Source: Actinoplanes italicus
Lineage (GTDB): Bacteria > Actinomycetota > Actinomycetes > Mycobacteriales > Micromonosporaceae
Assembly: GCF_003001815.1 (NCBI RefSeq)
Contig: NZ_PVMZ01000001.1
Location: forward strand, 682,001 to 746,000
DNA length: 64,000 nucleotides
Direction: 5' to 3'
Shown: piece by piece, positions 1 through 9,108 of the stretch
Layout: every line of letters starts with the position of its first letter
How positions within the stretch are numbered: position 1 is the first letter of the stretch
Translations under genes and position numbers: made by a program
The notes under the pieces: generated by a model
What the model was told of the DNA's origin: nothing
The model's database searches: none
What the model saw: only the letters and a program-made list of their open reading frames with translations

Positions 1-98
1 GCAGCGCGACGAAACGCACCACGGGTAACGGGCCTACGGCGCGACGTTTGCCGGGATCCGGGCCGCAACGCGACCGCCGGGGCTGAGGCGGTGGGTCA

Positions 99-156
99 CC
101 GGCTGTGACGCACCGCTGTCCCCGGGGCCCGGGAGACAGCGGTGAGCGACAGCCGG
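99..156. terminator. Long interrupted hairpin after nuoN
   Basis: Two nested inverted segments: 99-106 pairs with 149-156 (CCGGCTGT/ACAGCCGG) and 111-120 pairs with 135-144 (CACCGCTGTC/GACAGCGGTG). The loop is GC-rich, 14 nt long. It starts three bases beyond the nuoN stop codon, so on the minus strand it is placed as the operon terminator; there is no T-tract. The arm sequence recurs in the hairpin at 59049-59100, so it may also be a dispersed palindromic repeat. Confidence 0.6.
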
Positions 157-158
157 GG

Positions 159-1736
159 TCAGGGCAGGGCGTTGAAGAGGAGCTGGGGGAGGAAGCCGAG
201 AACGACCGCAACCGCGGTGGTGGCCAGGAGGACGGCGGTGATCGGGCGGGCCACCCGGTGGCGGGGGTGGGTGGCGTCGTAGACCAGGCCGGGGTCGGCC
301 ACCGGGATGCCGGGGTGGCTCGGGACGGTGTAGAACAGGGCCGCTACGCGGACGTAGTAGGCCAGCGCGATCACGGCGTTGACGACCACCACGGCAGCCA
401 GCCAGATCCAGCCCTCGCCGACCAGGGCCTCCACCACCGAGACCTTGGCGAACAGACCGGCCAGTCCCGGGGGCAGGCCGGCCAGACCAGCCATGGCCAG
501 CACGAACGCGGCACCCAGCCAGGGGTGGCGGCGGGCCGCGCCGCGGTAGTCGTCGAGGGTCCCGCCGTCCACGTCGGCGAGAGTCGACGGGACGGAAGCC
601 GCGACAGTGGCGGCACCGGGGGCGCCGGGAGCGGAAGCGGGGCCGGCGGCTACGGGGGCTGCGGGAGCAGGTACGGGGGCCGGGGCTATGGGCTGGGCTG
701 GACGCAGGGCCACGACGACGGCGAAGGCGATCAGTTCGAGGACCACGAAGAAGGCGGCATAGGCGAGGGCCGCGGCGACGCCGGCAGCGCCCATCGCCAG
801 GGCGGCCAGGATGTAGCCGGCCTGGGCGACCGAGGACCACGCGAGCAGGCGGACCATGCGGATCTGCCGGAGGGCGACCAGGTTGCCGACGGTCATCGTG
901 AGGACGGCCAGGGCAGACATCACCGCTCCGGCGTCCAGGCGGGCGACCACGGCGGCCAGGGCCAGGACGCCGCCCAGCTTGGACGCGGTGGACAGGTAGG
1001 CGGCGATCGGGATCGGCGCTCCGTCGTACGTGGCCGGGGCCCAGGCGTGCAGCGGGACGGCGGCGACCTTGAAGGCCAGGCCGACAACCAGGAGCGCGGC
1101 ACCCACGTTCGCCAGGGCGGTGAACGGGGCGGGAGCGGGGCCGAGCAGGCTCAGGTGCAGGATTCCGGTGGCGGCATGGTTCAGGGCTATGCCGAGCAGG
1201 GCGATCGCCGTGGAGACGACGCTGATCAGGAAGAACGTGACCGCTGACTGGGCCGGCCGGCTGGACGGGGTCTCCGAGGGCGCGAACCGGCGGAGGCCGA
1301 CCAGGACGTACAGCGGGAGGGTGAGGGTTTCCAAGCCGACGATCAGGGTCAGCAGGTCACCGGCGTAGGCGACGGTCACGCCGCCGGTCATCGAACAGGC
1401 CAGCAGGAAGCAGAACTCGCCGGCCGGTGCCGTTCCGATCCGCAGCGACGGCTCGGACAGGGCCAGGACGCCGGCGGTCAGTCCGGCGAAGAGCGCGGCG
1501 GCCACCGCGGCCGGCCAGGTCGGCACCCAGGAACAGCCGCCGATGGCGCAGAACGTCGGATCCCACGGGCCGACGGCGAGCGCGCAGACCCCGGTGGCCA
1601 GGGCGCCGAGCGCTGTCGCCCAGACGGTCACCGCCCGGCGGCCGACGAACAGGTCGGCCAGCAGAGCAAGGACGGCGGTGCCGGCGGCCGCGTAGAGCGG
1701 CAGCAGGGCGATGTGGTCGACGGCCTGGCTTCTCAT
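159..1736 (-). CDS. nuoN: NADH-quinone oxidoreductase subunit N
   Basis: Antiporter-like membrane subunit of complex I, a proton-translocating NADH:quinone oxidoreductase in the cytoplasmic membrane. The 525-aa product is almost entirely hydrophobic helices. It carries the family's buried charges (Glu near residue 136 in LETLTL, Lys near 223 in AFKVA) and the PLHAWAPATYDGAP segment near 228-241. A Pro/Ala-rich stretch at about residues 346-388 is inserted before the last helices; this is unusual and probably a flexible loop. ATG start 46 nt after the nuoM stop. It is the last gene of an eight-gene nuo operon and is followed by a strong hairpin. Confidence 0.95.
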   Translation of the reverse strand: MRSQAVDHIALLPLYAAAGTAVLALLADLFVGRRAVTVWATALGALATGVCALAVGPWDPTFCAIGGCSWVPTWPAAVAAALFAGLTAGVLALSEPSLRIGTAPAGEFCFLLACSMTGGVTVAYAGDLLTLIVGLETLTLPLYVLVGLRRFAPSETPSSRPAQSAVTFFLISVVSTAIALLGIALNHAATGILHLSLLGPAPAPFTALANVGAALLVVGLAFKVAAVPLHAWAPATYDGAPIPIAAYLSTASKLGGVLALAAVVARLDAGAVMSALAVLTMTVGNLVALRQIRMVRLLAWSSVAQAGYILAALAMGAAGVAAALAYAAFFVVLELIAFAVVVALRPAQPIAPAPVPAPAAPVAAGPASAPGAPGAATVAASVPSTLADVDGGTLDDYRGAARRHPWLGAAFVLAMAGLAGLPPGLAGLFAKVSVVEALVGEGWIWLAAVVVVNAVIALAYYVRVAALFYTVPSHPGIPVADPGLVYDATHPRHRVARPITAVLLATTAVAVVLGFLPQLLFNALP

Positions 1737-1782
1737 GCCTGGCCTCCCCGTTGATCGGCGGACCGGCTCGGGAACGCTGTGG

Positions 1783-3306
1783 TCACGGCTGCACTCCCAC
1801 TCCCAGCAGAGTGATCAAGGGCTGGATGGTGTCGCCCAGGACCAGGGACGGCGCAACGCCTACGGCGAGGGTCAGCAGCACCAGCGGAGCCCAGGCCAGC
1901 CATTGAATGCCGGTCACGGCCGGTGGCAGGGTGTGCGCCTCGGGAGTGGCGGGGCCGTGGGTGACGCGGCGCAGCAGGCGGAGGAAGTACGCGGCGGTCA
2001 GCGCGCCGCCGATCGCGGCGACGACCGCCAGGGTCAGCCAGAGCGGGCCACCGCGCTGGACCGCTGCGACGACCGCGAACGCCTCGCCCCAGAAACCGGC
2101 CAGGCCGGGCAGTCCGAGAGAGGCGATCGCGGCGAAACCGAGCAGACCGGCCAGGCGCGGCGCGGTCTCCCGGAGACCGCTCAGCTGGTTGAGCGAACCG
2201 GTCCCGGCGCTGTCCTTGATCGCGCCGACCAGGAAGAACAGCAGGCCGGTGATCAGTCCGTGTGCGATGTTGCCGACCAGCGCGGCCTGGATTCCGGTGA
2301 CCGACAGGGTGGCGACACCCAGTAGGACGAAGCCCATGTGACCGACGCTGGAATATGCGATCAGCCGTTTCAGCTCGGTCTGTCGCAGGCAGATCAGCGC
2401 GCCCGCGATGATCGCGACGGTGGCGAGGATGCCGAGGACCGGAGAGGCCCAGGCCGCGCCGTCAGGAGCGACGCCGACCGCGACACGGATCAGGCCGTAC
2501 GTGCCCATCTTCAGCAGCACGCCGGCCAGGATCACCGAGCCGACGGTCGGTGCCTCGGTGTGCGCGTCGGGCAGCCAGGTGTGCAGCGGCCAGAGCGGTG
2601 CCTTCACCGCGAACGCGAGGGCCAGCAGGGCGAACGCGATGCACTGGGTGGTCAGGGGCAGTTCGCTGGGGCCGGTCAGGGTGACCAGGTCGCCGGTGCC
2701 GGCCTCGGTCACCACGACCAGGACGCCGAGCAGCAGCAGGACCGAGCCGGCCAGGGTGTAGAGGACGAACTTCCGGGCCGCGGCCCGCCGGTTCGCGCCG
2801 CCCCAGCCCGCGATCACCGCGTACATCGGAAGAAGCACGACCTCGAAGAACAGGAAGAAGAGGATCAGATCCAGCGCCAGGAAGGTACCGAGCACACCCA
2901 CTTCCAGGACCAGGAGCAGTGCGGCAAGACCCTTCTTCTTCGTGTACGCGCAGCAGAGCAGAGTGAGCAGGCCGGTGAGCACGATCAGCGGGTAGGACAC
3001 CCCGTCGACGCCGAGGTGGAACTCGAGCCGCAGGGAGGTCACCCACGGCAGGTCGAGCTCGATCCACGGCAGCATCGGCGGACCGTCGCCGGGATCGTAG
3101 GCGAACCAGCTGAACTCGTCCGGCCGCGCCAGCACCGGGAGGACCGACAACACGAACGTGACCGCGGCGAAGGCGGTGGCGACGAGCCGGGTCCGTGCGG
3201 CGGGGAGCAGCGCGACCAGGAGCGCGCCCAGCGCGGGCACGACGAGCAGGGCGATGAGCAGGATCTGCGGGGCGGACCAGGCCGGCTCCACGTAGTCGCG
3301 GTACAT
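1783..3306 (-). CDS. nuoM: NADH-quinone oxidoreductase subunit M
   Basis: Second antiporter-like subunit of the complex I membrane arm. The protein is polytopic. Numbered from an in-frame GTG four codons upstream, it shows the conserved Glu near 159 (FFEVVLLPMYAVIAGWGG), Lys near 239 (AVKAPLWPLHTWLPDAHTEAP) and Lys near 270 (LLKMGTYGLIR), which are residues of the proton path in this family. I chose the ATG at 3306 because it overlaps the nuoL stop as TGATG and follows GGGGAG. The GTG at 3318, inside nuoL, would give four more residues. About 507 aa, normal length. Confidence 0.95.
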   Translation of the reverse strand: MYRDYVEPAWSAPQILLIALLVVPALGALLVALLPAARTRLVATAFAAVTFVLSVLPVLARPDEFSWFAYDPGDGPPMLPWIELDLPWVTSLRLEFHLGVDGVSYPLIVLTGLLTLLCCAYTKKKGLAALLLVLEVGVLGTFLALDLILFFLFFEVVLLPMYAVIAGWGGANRRAAARKFVLYTLAGSVLLLLGVLVVVTEAGTGDLVTLTGPSELPLTTQCIAFALLALAFAVKAPLWPLHTWLPDAHTEAPTVGSVILAGVLLKMGTYGLIRVAVGVAPDGAAWASPVLGILATVAIIAGALICLRQTELKRLIAYSSVGHMGFVLLGVATLSVTGIQAALVGNIAHGLITGLLFFLVGAIKDSAGTGSLNQLSGLRETAPRLAGLLGFAAIASLGLPGLAGFWGEAFAVVAAVQRGGPLWLTLAVVAAIGGALTAAYFLRLLRRVTHGPATPEAHTLPPAVTGIQWLAWAPLVLLTLAVGVAPSLVLGDTIQPLITLLGVGVQP

Positions 3307-5234
3307 CAGGCTCCCCACCAGGCGATGGCGCCGAGAAGCAGGGCGGCCGCGCAGACGGCGACCGCGGCGGCGGGCAGTGGCAGCCGGTGCGCCTCCTTGA
3401 GCGCGTCACCGGCACGTGACGTCCCGGTTCCGGTGCCCATGACGGCGGCGTCGACGATCCGGGTGTCTCCGGCGGTGGCGAGCCGGGCCAGTGCCTCGGC
3501 GGGACGGACCACGAGACGGTTCTGCACGTCGTCGAGGCGGAATCCGGCGGCCAGGAACGGTCCGGCGCGGCCCAGCGCGAGGGCCGGATCGGCGCCGGGC
3601 ACCGCCCACCACAGCCAGAACGCGGTACCGGCACCGGTCGCGAGCAGGAGCATCGGCAGGGCGACGGCGACGCCGAGGTGCGGGTCGTCGAGTTCCAGGG
3701 ATGTCCGGAAACCGGGGGCGAACGCGGCCAGGCCGAGCAGGGCGGCCGGGATCGCGAGCAGGAGGAGCGGCCAGCGCATCGGGCCGGGCGGGTCGTGCGG
3801 GGAGTCCGGAACCTCGTAGCGGGCGTCGTCGAAGCCGACCGCCCACGCCGGGCCGTGCGGGCCGTGGGCGCGGGACGGGCCGAAGAACGCGCGCAGGAAC
3901 AGGCGGGTCGCGTACCAGGCGGTGATCCCGACGGAGAGCAGCGCGGCGAGCCAGACCAGCCAGCCGGCCCAGACGGGCGCGGTCTCGCCGCCCTCGGTGG
4001 CGTGCGCGGCCGCGGTCAGCACGTTCTCCTTGGACCAGAAGCCGGACAGCGGTGGCAGGCCGGCGAGCGCGCCGAGGCCGATCGCGAACGACCAGAAGGT
4101 GACCGGCATGTGCGGGCGCAGGCCACCCATCCGGGACAGCAGGTTGGTGCCGACGGCGTGGATCACCGCGCCCGCCGCGAGGAACAGCAGCGCCTTGAAC
4201 GCGGCGTGGGTGAGCAGGTGGAACAGGGCGGCGGCGGGCGAGCCGACGGCCAGGGCACCGGTCATGTAGCCGATCTGCGAGACGGTCGACCAGGCCAGGA
4301 CCCGCTTCAGGTCGTCCTGGGCGGTCGCCGACAGGGCACCGATCAGGATGGTGATCGAGGCCATGACGGCGAGTACGGCCAGCGCGACGGGCGACTGGTC
4401 GTAGAGGCCGTACAGCCGGAAGACCACGTAGACGCCGGCCGCGACCATGGTGGCCGCGTGGATCAGCGCGGAGATCGGGGTGGGGCCGGCCATCGCGTCC
4501 GGCAGCCAGGTGTGCAGCGGGAACTGGGCGCTCTTGCCGGCCACCCCGGCCAGGATCAGCAGCAGCGCGGCGGTCAGAGTGCCGGCCGAGTAGTCGTGGG
4601 CGAGCACGGTCCCGAGGTAGGTGCTGTTCGCGTCGGCGATCAGGACGGCGATGCCGAGCAGGAAGCCGATGTCGCCGATCCGGGTGACCAGGAACGCCTT
4701 CACCGCGGCGGCGGGCGCCTCGGGCAGCCGCCGGTCGTGGCCGATCAGCAGGTACGAGCAGGCGCCCATCACCTCCCAGCCGATCAGCATGAAGATCAGG
4801 TCGCTGCTACTGACGACCAGGAGCATCGCGCCGGTGAAGAGGCTGACCTGAGCGGCGTAGGGGGCGTAGCGCTTGTCGTCGTGCAGGTAGGTGATCGAGT
4901 AGATCTGCACGCACAGGGCGACCACGGTGACGGCGAGCGCCACGTAGGCGGCCGCCGCGTCGACCAACGTGCTGAACCGGATCTCCAGGTCGCCGAAGAT
5001 CGCGACGGTGAGGCCACCGTTCCAGGGGTCGTTCGCCGGATCGGCGGATGGCTGCGCCGGGTCGAGGACCAGGCGGAACGCGAGCAGCAGAGCGAACGCG
5101 GCCCCGGCGACCCCGAGGCCCGCGGCGATCCGCCTGCGCGTCGCGTCACCATCGCCCGGCGGCAGGAAAAGACCGATCAAACCCGCGATCAGCGGTACGA
5201 GGGGAAGCAGCGGCCCGGCAACGTCGATGCTCAC
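3306..5234 (-). CDS. nuoL: NADH-quinone oxidoreductase subunit L
   Basis: Largest antiporter-like subunit of complex I (642 aa), carrying the long lateral helix in characterised homologues. Recognised from the N-terminal membrane block, the HTWLPDAMAGPTPISALIHAATMVAAGVY region (read in parts), GWEVMGACSYLLIG and the proton-channel Lys/His residues. The GTG start overlaps the nuoK stop as GTGA, and the stop overlaps the nuoM start, so translation should be coupled on both sides. The C-terminal third is less conserved, as is usual for NuoL. Confidence 0.95.
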   Translation of the reverse strand: MSIDVAGPLLPLVPLIAGLIGLFLPPGDGDATRRRIAAGLGVAGAAFALLLAFRLVLDPAQPSADPANDPWNGGLTVAIFGDLEIRFSTLVDAAAAYVALAVTVVALCVQIYSITYLHDDKRYAPYAAQVSLFTGAMLLVVSSSDLIFMLIGWEVMGACSYLLIGHDRRLPEAPAAAVKAFLVTRIGDIGFLLGIAVLIADANSTYLGTVLAHDYSAGTLTAALLLILAGVAGKSAQFPLHTWLPDAMAGPTPISALIHAATMVAAGVYVVFRLYGLYDQSPVALAVLAVMASITILIGALSATAQDDLKRVLAWSTVSQIGYMTGALAVGSPAAALFHLLTHAAFKALLFLAAGAVIHAVGTNLLSRMGGLRPHMPVTFWSFAIGLGALAGLPPLSGFWSKENVLTAAAHATEGGETAPVWAGWLVWLAALLSVGITAWYATRLFLRAFFGPSRAHGPHGPAWAVGFDDARYEVPDSPHDPPGPMRWPLLLLAIPAALLGLAAFAPGFRTSLELDDPHLGVAVALPMLLLATGAGTAFWLWWAVPGADPALALGRAGPFLAAGFRLDDVQNRLVVRPAEALARLATAGDTRIVDAAVMGTGTGTSRAGDALKEAHRLPLPAAAVAVCAAALLLGAIAWWGA

Positions 5235-5602
5235 CCGGCCACCCGCTCCTCGTCGTCGTCCAGCCGCACCTCGTCGACCACGACCGCCTTACGCATCCGG
5301 TAGTACTGCAGGATGATCGCCAGCCCGACGCCCACCTCGGCGGCGGCCAGCACGATCACGAAGAGCGCCAGGACGCCGCCGCTGCCGGGGGTGGCCGCAC
5401 CGGGCCGGGCCCACGACTCGACGACCACGCCGGTGAGCGCCGACCGCAGCGAGACGTCCGCGGTGACCAGGATCAGGTTGACCGCGTTCAGCATCAGCTC
5501 GACGGCCATCAGCACCAGGATCGCGTTGCGCCGGCGCAGGACGCCGTAGACACCGAGACCGAAGAGCAGAGCACCGACGACGTACGGGATGACGACGTGC
5601 AT
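5231..5602 (-). CDS. nuoK: NADH-quinone oxidoreductase subunit K
   Basis: Small three-helix complex I subunit (123 aa). The two membrane-buried acidic residues of the family are visible as Glu35 (MAVELMLNAVN) and Glu89 (AAAEVGVGLAI). The loop between helices 2 and 3 is longer than in the roughly 100-aa enterobacterial protein, and a charged tail (DEVRLDDDEERVAG) extends the C-terminus. The ATG at 5602 overlaps the nuoJ stop as TGATG; the stop overlaps the GTG of nuoL. Confidence 0.95.
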   Translation of the reverse strand: MHVVIPYVVGALLFGLGVYGVLRRRNAILVLMAVELMLNAVNLILVTADVSLRSALTGVVVESWARPGAATPGSGGVLALFVIVLAAAEVGVGLAIILQYYRMRKAVVVDEVRLDDDEERVAG

Positions 5603-6138
5603 CAGGCCGGCACCTCCGGCTCGCCCGCCGGCGTGTCGACCCGGGCGCCGATGTCGGGCCGGGACAGCACGATCGCACCGACCAGGGCGGACAGCAGCAG
5701 GATCGAGATCACCTCGAACGGCAGAACCCAGGCGCCGAAGATCTGCTCGCCGACCCGCTCGGCGGTGCCCGGCTCCGGTGCGGCGTAGCGAACCCAGCGG
5801 AACGCGTCGGCGAACAGGGCGGCCAGGCCCAGTCCCGCTCCCCCGCCGATCAGGGCTGCCGGCAGGGCCGGGCGGTCCAGGTCGGCGGACGGGCCGATGG
5901 GGGCGCGGGTCAGCATCACCGCGAACAGCAGCAGCACGACCACCGCGCCGACGTAGACCAGGATCTGCACCCAGGCGACGAGCTCGGCGCCGAGGACCAG
6001 GTAGAGGCCGGCGATCGCACCCAGGCTCACGACCAGGTAGAGGCCGGAGCGGACCAGGTGCGAGCTGGTCACGACCAGTGCGCCCGACCCGACGGCCAGG
6101 GCGCCGAGCGCCAGCAGGAGCACGTCGGCGACGGTCAC
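5602..6138 (-). CDS. nuoJ: NADH-quinone oxidoreductase subunit J
   Basis: Complex I membrane subunit (178 aa, five predicted helices). The signature helix [19 protein letters not shown], which in structures contains the pi-bulge next to the E-channel, is present in the middle third. GTG start overlapping the nuoI stop as GTGA; the stop overlaps nuoK. The C-terminus ends in a short polar tail. Confidence 0.93.
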   Translation of the reverse strand: MTVADVLLLALGALAVGSGALVVTSSHLVRSGLYLVVSLGAIAGLYLVLGAELVAWVQILVYVGAVVVLLLFAVMLTRAPIGPSADLDRPALPAALIGGGAGLGLAALFADAFRWVRYAAPEPGTAERVGEQIFGAWVLPFEVISILLLSALVGAIVLSRPDIGARVDTPAGEPEVPA

Positions 6139-6740
6139 GACTCAGCCTCGGGGGTGGGTGCCGGCTTCGGGCGTACGACAGCAGGTCTTGCGGTCTTGGC
6201 GGCAGTGGCCGCACCCGGACCGGCTGCCTTGCGCGCCGCGGTGGCCTCCTCCTTGGAAGGCTCGCCGAGCACGTCGTGCGCCGGTGGCGGAGGGACCGTG
6301 CGCATCCACTCGCCCAGCCGGTTCTTGTCGTGCAGCAGGGAGAGGACGTCGGTCTCGGCGTATTCGAACTCGGGCGTCCAGTGCAGCGCGTCGAACGGGC
6401 ACACCTCGATGCAGATCCCGCAGTACATGCAGAGGGAGAAGTCGATGTCGAACTTGTCCAGCACGTTGCGCTGGCGGGCGCGCGCGGCGCCCGGGACGAC
6501 GACCTCCTCCTTGTGCGAGTCGATGTAGATGCACCAGTCGGGGCACTCGCGGGCGCAGAGCATGCAGACCGTGCAGTTCTCCTCGGACAGCGCGATCACA
6601 CCGCGGGAGCGCGGTGGCAGATCGGGCTGCACGTCGGGGTACTGCTGGGTGGTGGTTCGCCGCGTCAGGGTCTTCAGCGTTACGGCGAGCCCGTCGAGCA
6701 GGCCCTTGCCGGGCATCTGGCGCTCACCGTTCTCACTCAC
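6135..6740 (-). CDS. nuoI: NADH-quinone oxidoreductase subunit I (two 4Fe-4S)
   Basis: Peripheral-arm ferredoxin-like subunit carrying clusters N6a and N6b. Both CxxCxxCxxxCP motifs are intact: Cys56, 59, 62, 66 ([12 protein letters not shown]) and Cys104, 107, 110, 114 ([12 protein letters not shown]). The 201-aa protein has an Ala/Pro/Lys-rich tail after about residue 165. GTG start with AGGA upstream. A 127-nt gap separates it from nuoH, the largest gap in this operon; I see no gene in it. Confidence 0.95.
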   Translation of the reverse strand: MSENGERQMPGKGLLDGLAVTLKTLTRRTTTQQYPDVQPDLPPRSRGVIALSEENCTVCMLCARECPDWCIYIDSHKEEVVVPGAARARQRNVLDKFDIDFSLCMYCGICIEVCPFDALHWTPEFEYAETDVLSLLHDKNRLGEWMRTVPPPPAHDVLGEPSKEEATAARKAAGPGAATAAKTARPAVVRPKPAPTPEAES

Positions 6741-6867
6741 AAGGGAACATCCTGCCCGTTTGAGGGGGTCGGCGCGACCTCACCCCCAGCGAGTTCTCCG
6801 GTTCGGTGAAACTCGACGAGCCGTGGGGGATCGACATCCCGCTTGCGCGTCTGCGCCCACGCCACCT

Positions 6868-7824
6868 CTAAAGCAGGGATTTCACGGCGACGGTCAGGAC
6901 CAGCTGGGCCAGGGAGACGGGGACCAGGATCAACCAGCAGAGGCGCTGGAGCTGGTCCTCGCGCATGCGGGGGTACGTCACTCGCAGCCAGATGATCACG
7001 AAGGACAGGGCGCCGATCTTCAGCAGCGTCCACAGCCAGCCGAGCTGATCCTCCATCGGGCCGTGCCAGCCGCCCAGGAACAGGACCGTGGTCAGGGCCG
7101 CGATCACGACGATGCCGACGTATTCGGCGAGCAGGAAGAACGCGAACCTCAGGCCGGTGTACTCGGTCATGTAGCCGAAGACCAGCTCGGAGTCGGCGAT
7201 CGGCATGTCGAACGGCGGGCGGCGGATCTCGGCCAGGCCCGCGATGAAGAAGACCAGCGCGGCGGGCGCCTGCCAGATCAGCCACCACGGCTGCCACGCC
7301 TCGACGATGCCGGGCAGGCTCAGCGTGCCGGCCGCCATGGCGACGCTCGCCGCAGCCAGGACCAGGGGCAACTCGTAACCGAGCAGCTGGGCGGCACCGC
7401 GGACACCGCCGAGCAGGCTGTACTTGTTGGCCGACGCCCAAGCCGACATCAGGACCGCGATCACGCCGATGCCGAGGACGGCCAGGACCAGGAACAGGCC
7501 GATGTCCAGGCTCTGTGCGACCAGGCCGGGGCCGAGCGGGATGGTCAGGATGACCACGAGATAGGGGAACAGCGCGACCATCGGGGCCAGCCGGAAGACC
7601 GTCCGGTCAGCGTCGCGCGGCGTCACGTCCTCCTTCTGGACGAACTTCACGCCGTCGGCGACGAGCTGCGCCCAGCCGTGGAAGGCGCCGGCGTACATCG
7701 GACCGACCCGGCCCTGCATGTGCGCCATCACCTTGTGCTCGGCCTGGCCGATGACGAGCGGCAGCACCAGGAAGGCCGCCATCACCGCGGCGACCCGGAT
7801 GAGGAGGTCAAGCCAGAGCGGCAT
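6868..7824 (-). CDS. nuoH: NADH-quinone oxidoreductase subunit H
   Basis: Membrane subunit that helps form the quinone pocket of complex I. 318 aa and about eight helices. Family signatures are GRVGPMYAGAFHGWAQLVAD near the N-terminus and ADSELVFGYMTEYTGLRFAF in the middle, the acidic loop facing the quinone site. It is shorter than most NuoH, which often run past 400 aa in actinobacteria with a C-terminal extension. The ATG overlaps the nuoC stop as TGATG. Confidence 0.94.
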   Translation of the reverse strand: MPLWLDLLIRVAAVMAAFLVLPLVIGQAEHKVMAHMQGRVGPMYAGAFHGWAQLVADGVKFVQKEDVTPRDADRTVFRLAPMVALFPYLVVILTIPLGPGLVAQSLDIGLFLVLAVLGIGVIAVLMSAWASANKYSLLGGVRGAAQLLGYELPLVLAAASVAMAAGTLSLPGIVEAWQPWWLIWQAPAALVFFIAGLAEIRRPPFDMPIADSELVFGYMTEYTGLRFAFFLLAEYVGIVVIAALTTVLFLGGWHGPMEDQLGWLWTLLKIGALSFVIIWLRVTYPRMREDQLQRLCWLILVPVSLAQLVLTVAVKSLL

Positions 7825-8519
7825 CAGGAGGTCTCCTCCTCGGTCCGGGGCTGACGCGGCGGACGCACCGGGCGCTCACCCCGCGCGGGACGGGCCGGGG
7901 TCTCCGGTGGGGCCACCTGACCCTTGAGCGGGCCCCACTCGTTCGGGTCGGGGACGCCGGGCGGGCGGATGGGGGCGCGTTTGGACGTACCCCCCTCTGA
8001 TTCGCCTGGTTCTTTGGCCCCCGGCCACGGTTTCGCCACGCGGGCGGCCAGCACGAAGTCCTTGCGCAGCGGATGCCCCTCGAACTCGGGTGGCAGCAGC
8101 AACGGGCGCAGATCGGGGTGGCGGGCGAACGTGATGCCGAACATCTCGAACGTCTCTCGCTCGTGCCACGCCGCACCGGGATAGAGGTCCACCAGCGACT
8201 CCACCTCGGGCTCCTCGCGCGACACCCGGGTCCGCAGCAGGACACCGTGCCGGCGGCGGGTCGACCAGAGGTGGGCGATCACCGAGAACCCGCCGTCCAG
8301 CTCGTCCACCGCGGAGAGCCAGTCGAAGAAGTCGCAGCCCAGAGCACCGGCGTCGCGGGCCGCCTCGGCGGCGAACCACCAGCGGGCGACCGGCACGTCG
8401 ACCACGGCACGGGCGTGGCCGGGACCGCCGCCGGAAACCTCGGCGGTCACGGTGCCCTTCTCCGGATCGTCGGTCGCCATCAGGTGGACCAGGCGTTCAC
8501 CGACCTCTTCGGGCGTCAT
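7824..8519 (-). CDS. nuoC: NADH-quinone oxidoreductase subunit C (30 kDa)
   Basis: Hydrophilic complex I subunit that docks NuoD. The 30-kDa signature is clear: YPGAAWHERETFEMFGITF followed by HPDLRPLLLPPEFEGHPLRKDF. The tail after that is Pro/Arg-rich and low-complexity. Start ATG at 8519 because TAGGAT at 8527-8532 lies exactly 7 nt upstream, as for a leaderless mRNA; an ATG at 8528 is possible. It heads the operon C-H-I-J-K-L-M-N; the usual D, E, F and G genes between C and H are absent. Confidence 0.88.
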   Translation of the reverse strand: MTPEEVGERLVHLMATDDPEKGTVTAEVSGGGPGHARAVVDVPVARWWFAAEAARDAGALGCDFFDWLSAVDELDGGFSVIAHLWSTRRRHGVLLRTRVSREEPEVESLVDLYPGAAWHERETFEMFGITFARHPDLRPLLLPPEFEGHPLRKDFVLAARVAKPWPGAKEPGESEGGTSKRAPIRPPGVPDPNEWGPLKGQVAPPETPARPARGERPVRPPRQPRTEEETS

Positions 8520-8526
8520 GCAGGCC

Positions 8527-8532
8527 ATCCTA
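8527..8532 (-). promoter_or_regulatory. Probable -10 box of the nuoC-N operon
   Basis: TAGGAT on the minus strand, 7 nt before the nuoC ATG. This fits the TANNNT -10 consensus with the start codon at the transcription start. The divergent sigma-factor gene begins within about 60 bp, so the two promoters share this gap. No convincing -35 was seen. Confidence 0.45.
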
Positions 8533-8583
8533 TGGTTTACGGCCGCGGTGCAACGTTCCGCCGGGCAGCCGCGTGTAGTGCTC

Positions 8584-9108
8584 GTGACCGCCATAGCCAC
8601 ACCGGAGACGCCCATCACGGACGATGCCGCTCCACCCACCTTCGACGAGGTGTACGCCGCGAGCTACACGGACCTCGCCGTGCAGTTGTACGCCTACTTC
8701 GGCGATCGTCAGGAAGCTCAGGACGTCGCCCAGGAGGCGTTCTGCCGCGCCCTGGTCCGGTGGAACACCATCGCCCGGTACGACGATCCGGTCGCCTGGA
8801 TCCGCCGGGTCGCCTGGAACCTGGCCGTGAGCCGGTGGCGCCGGGCCCGTACCGCCATGAACTTCCTTCGCAAGCAGCGGCCCGCCGAACCGAGCATCGA
8901 AGGGCCCAGCCCGGAGCGGGTCGCCCTGATCGCCGCGCTCGGCACGCTGCCACCGGCCCAGCGCCGGGCCATCGTGCTGCACTACCTGGCCGATCTGCCG
9001 GTCGCCGAGATCGCCCGGCGGGAACGCGTCGCCGAGGTGACCGTCCGGTCCCACCTTCATCGCGGGCGGGCCGCGCTCGCCGTACAGCTGCACGGGGGTG
9101 CGTCGTGA
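8584..9108 (+). CDS. ECF RNA polymerase sigma factor, SigE family
   Basis: Extracytoplasmic-function sigma factor directing RNA polymerase to a small regulon. Region 2 is visible (AYFGDRQEAQDVAQEAFCRA, then DPVAWIRRVAWNLAVSRWRR), as is region 4 with its helix-turn-helix (LPPAQRRAIVLHYLADLPVAEIA, read in parts, then VAEVTVRSHLHRGRAAL). About 174 aa from GTG 8584; GTG 8578 or an upstream start cannot be excluded because no ribosome site stands out. Its TGA overlaps the GTG of the next gene (GTGA), the usual pairing of an ECF factor with a membrane partner. Confidence 0.88.
   Translation: MTAIATPETPITDDAAPPTFDEVYAASYTDLAVQLYAYFGDRQEAQDVAQEAFCRALVRWNTIARYDDPVAWIRRVAWNLAVSRWRRARTAMNFLRKQRPAEPSIEGPSPERVALIAALGTLPPAQRRAIVLHYLADLPVAEIARRERVAEVTVRSHLHRGRAALAVQLHGGAS

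Noticed and set aside
3678..5303. Plus-strand 541-codon frame opposite nuoL
   Set aside because: Translation is low-complexity Gly/Arg/Gln; nuoL on the other strand is unmistakable.
6741..6867. Extra gene between nuoI and nuoH
   Set aside because: Only a non-conserved frame that also overlaps nuoH; treated as a spacer.
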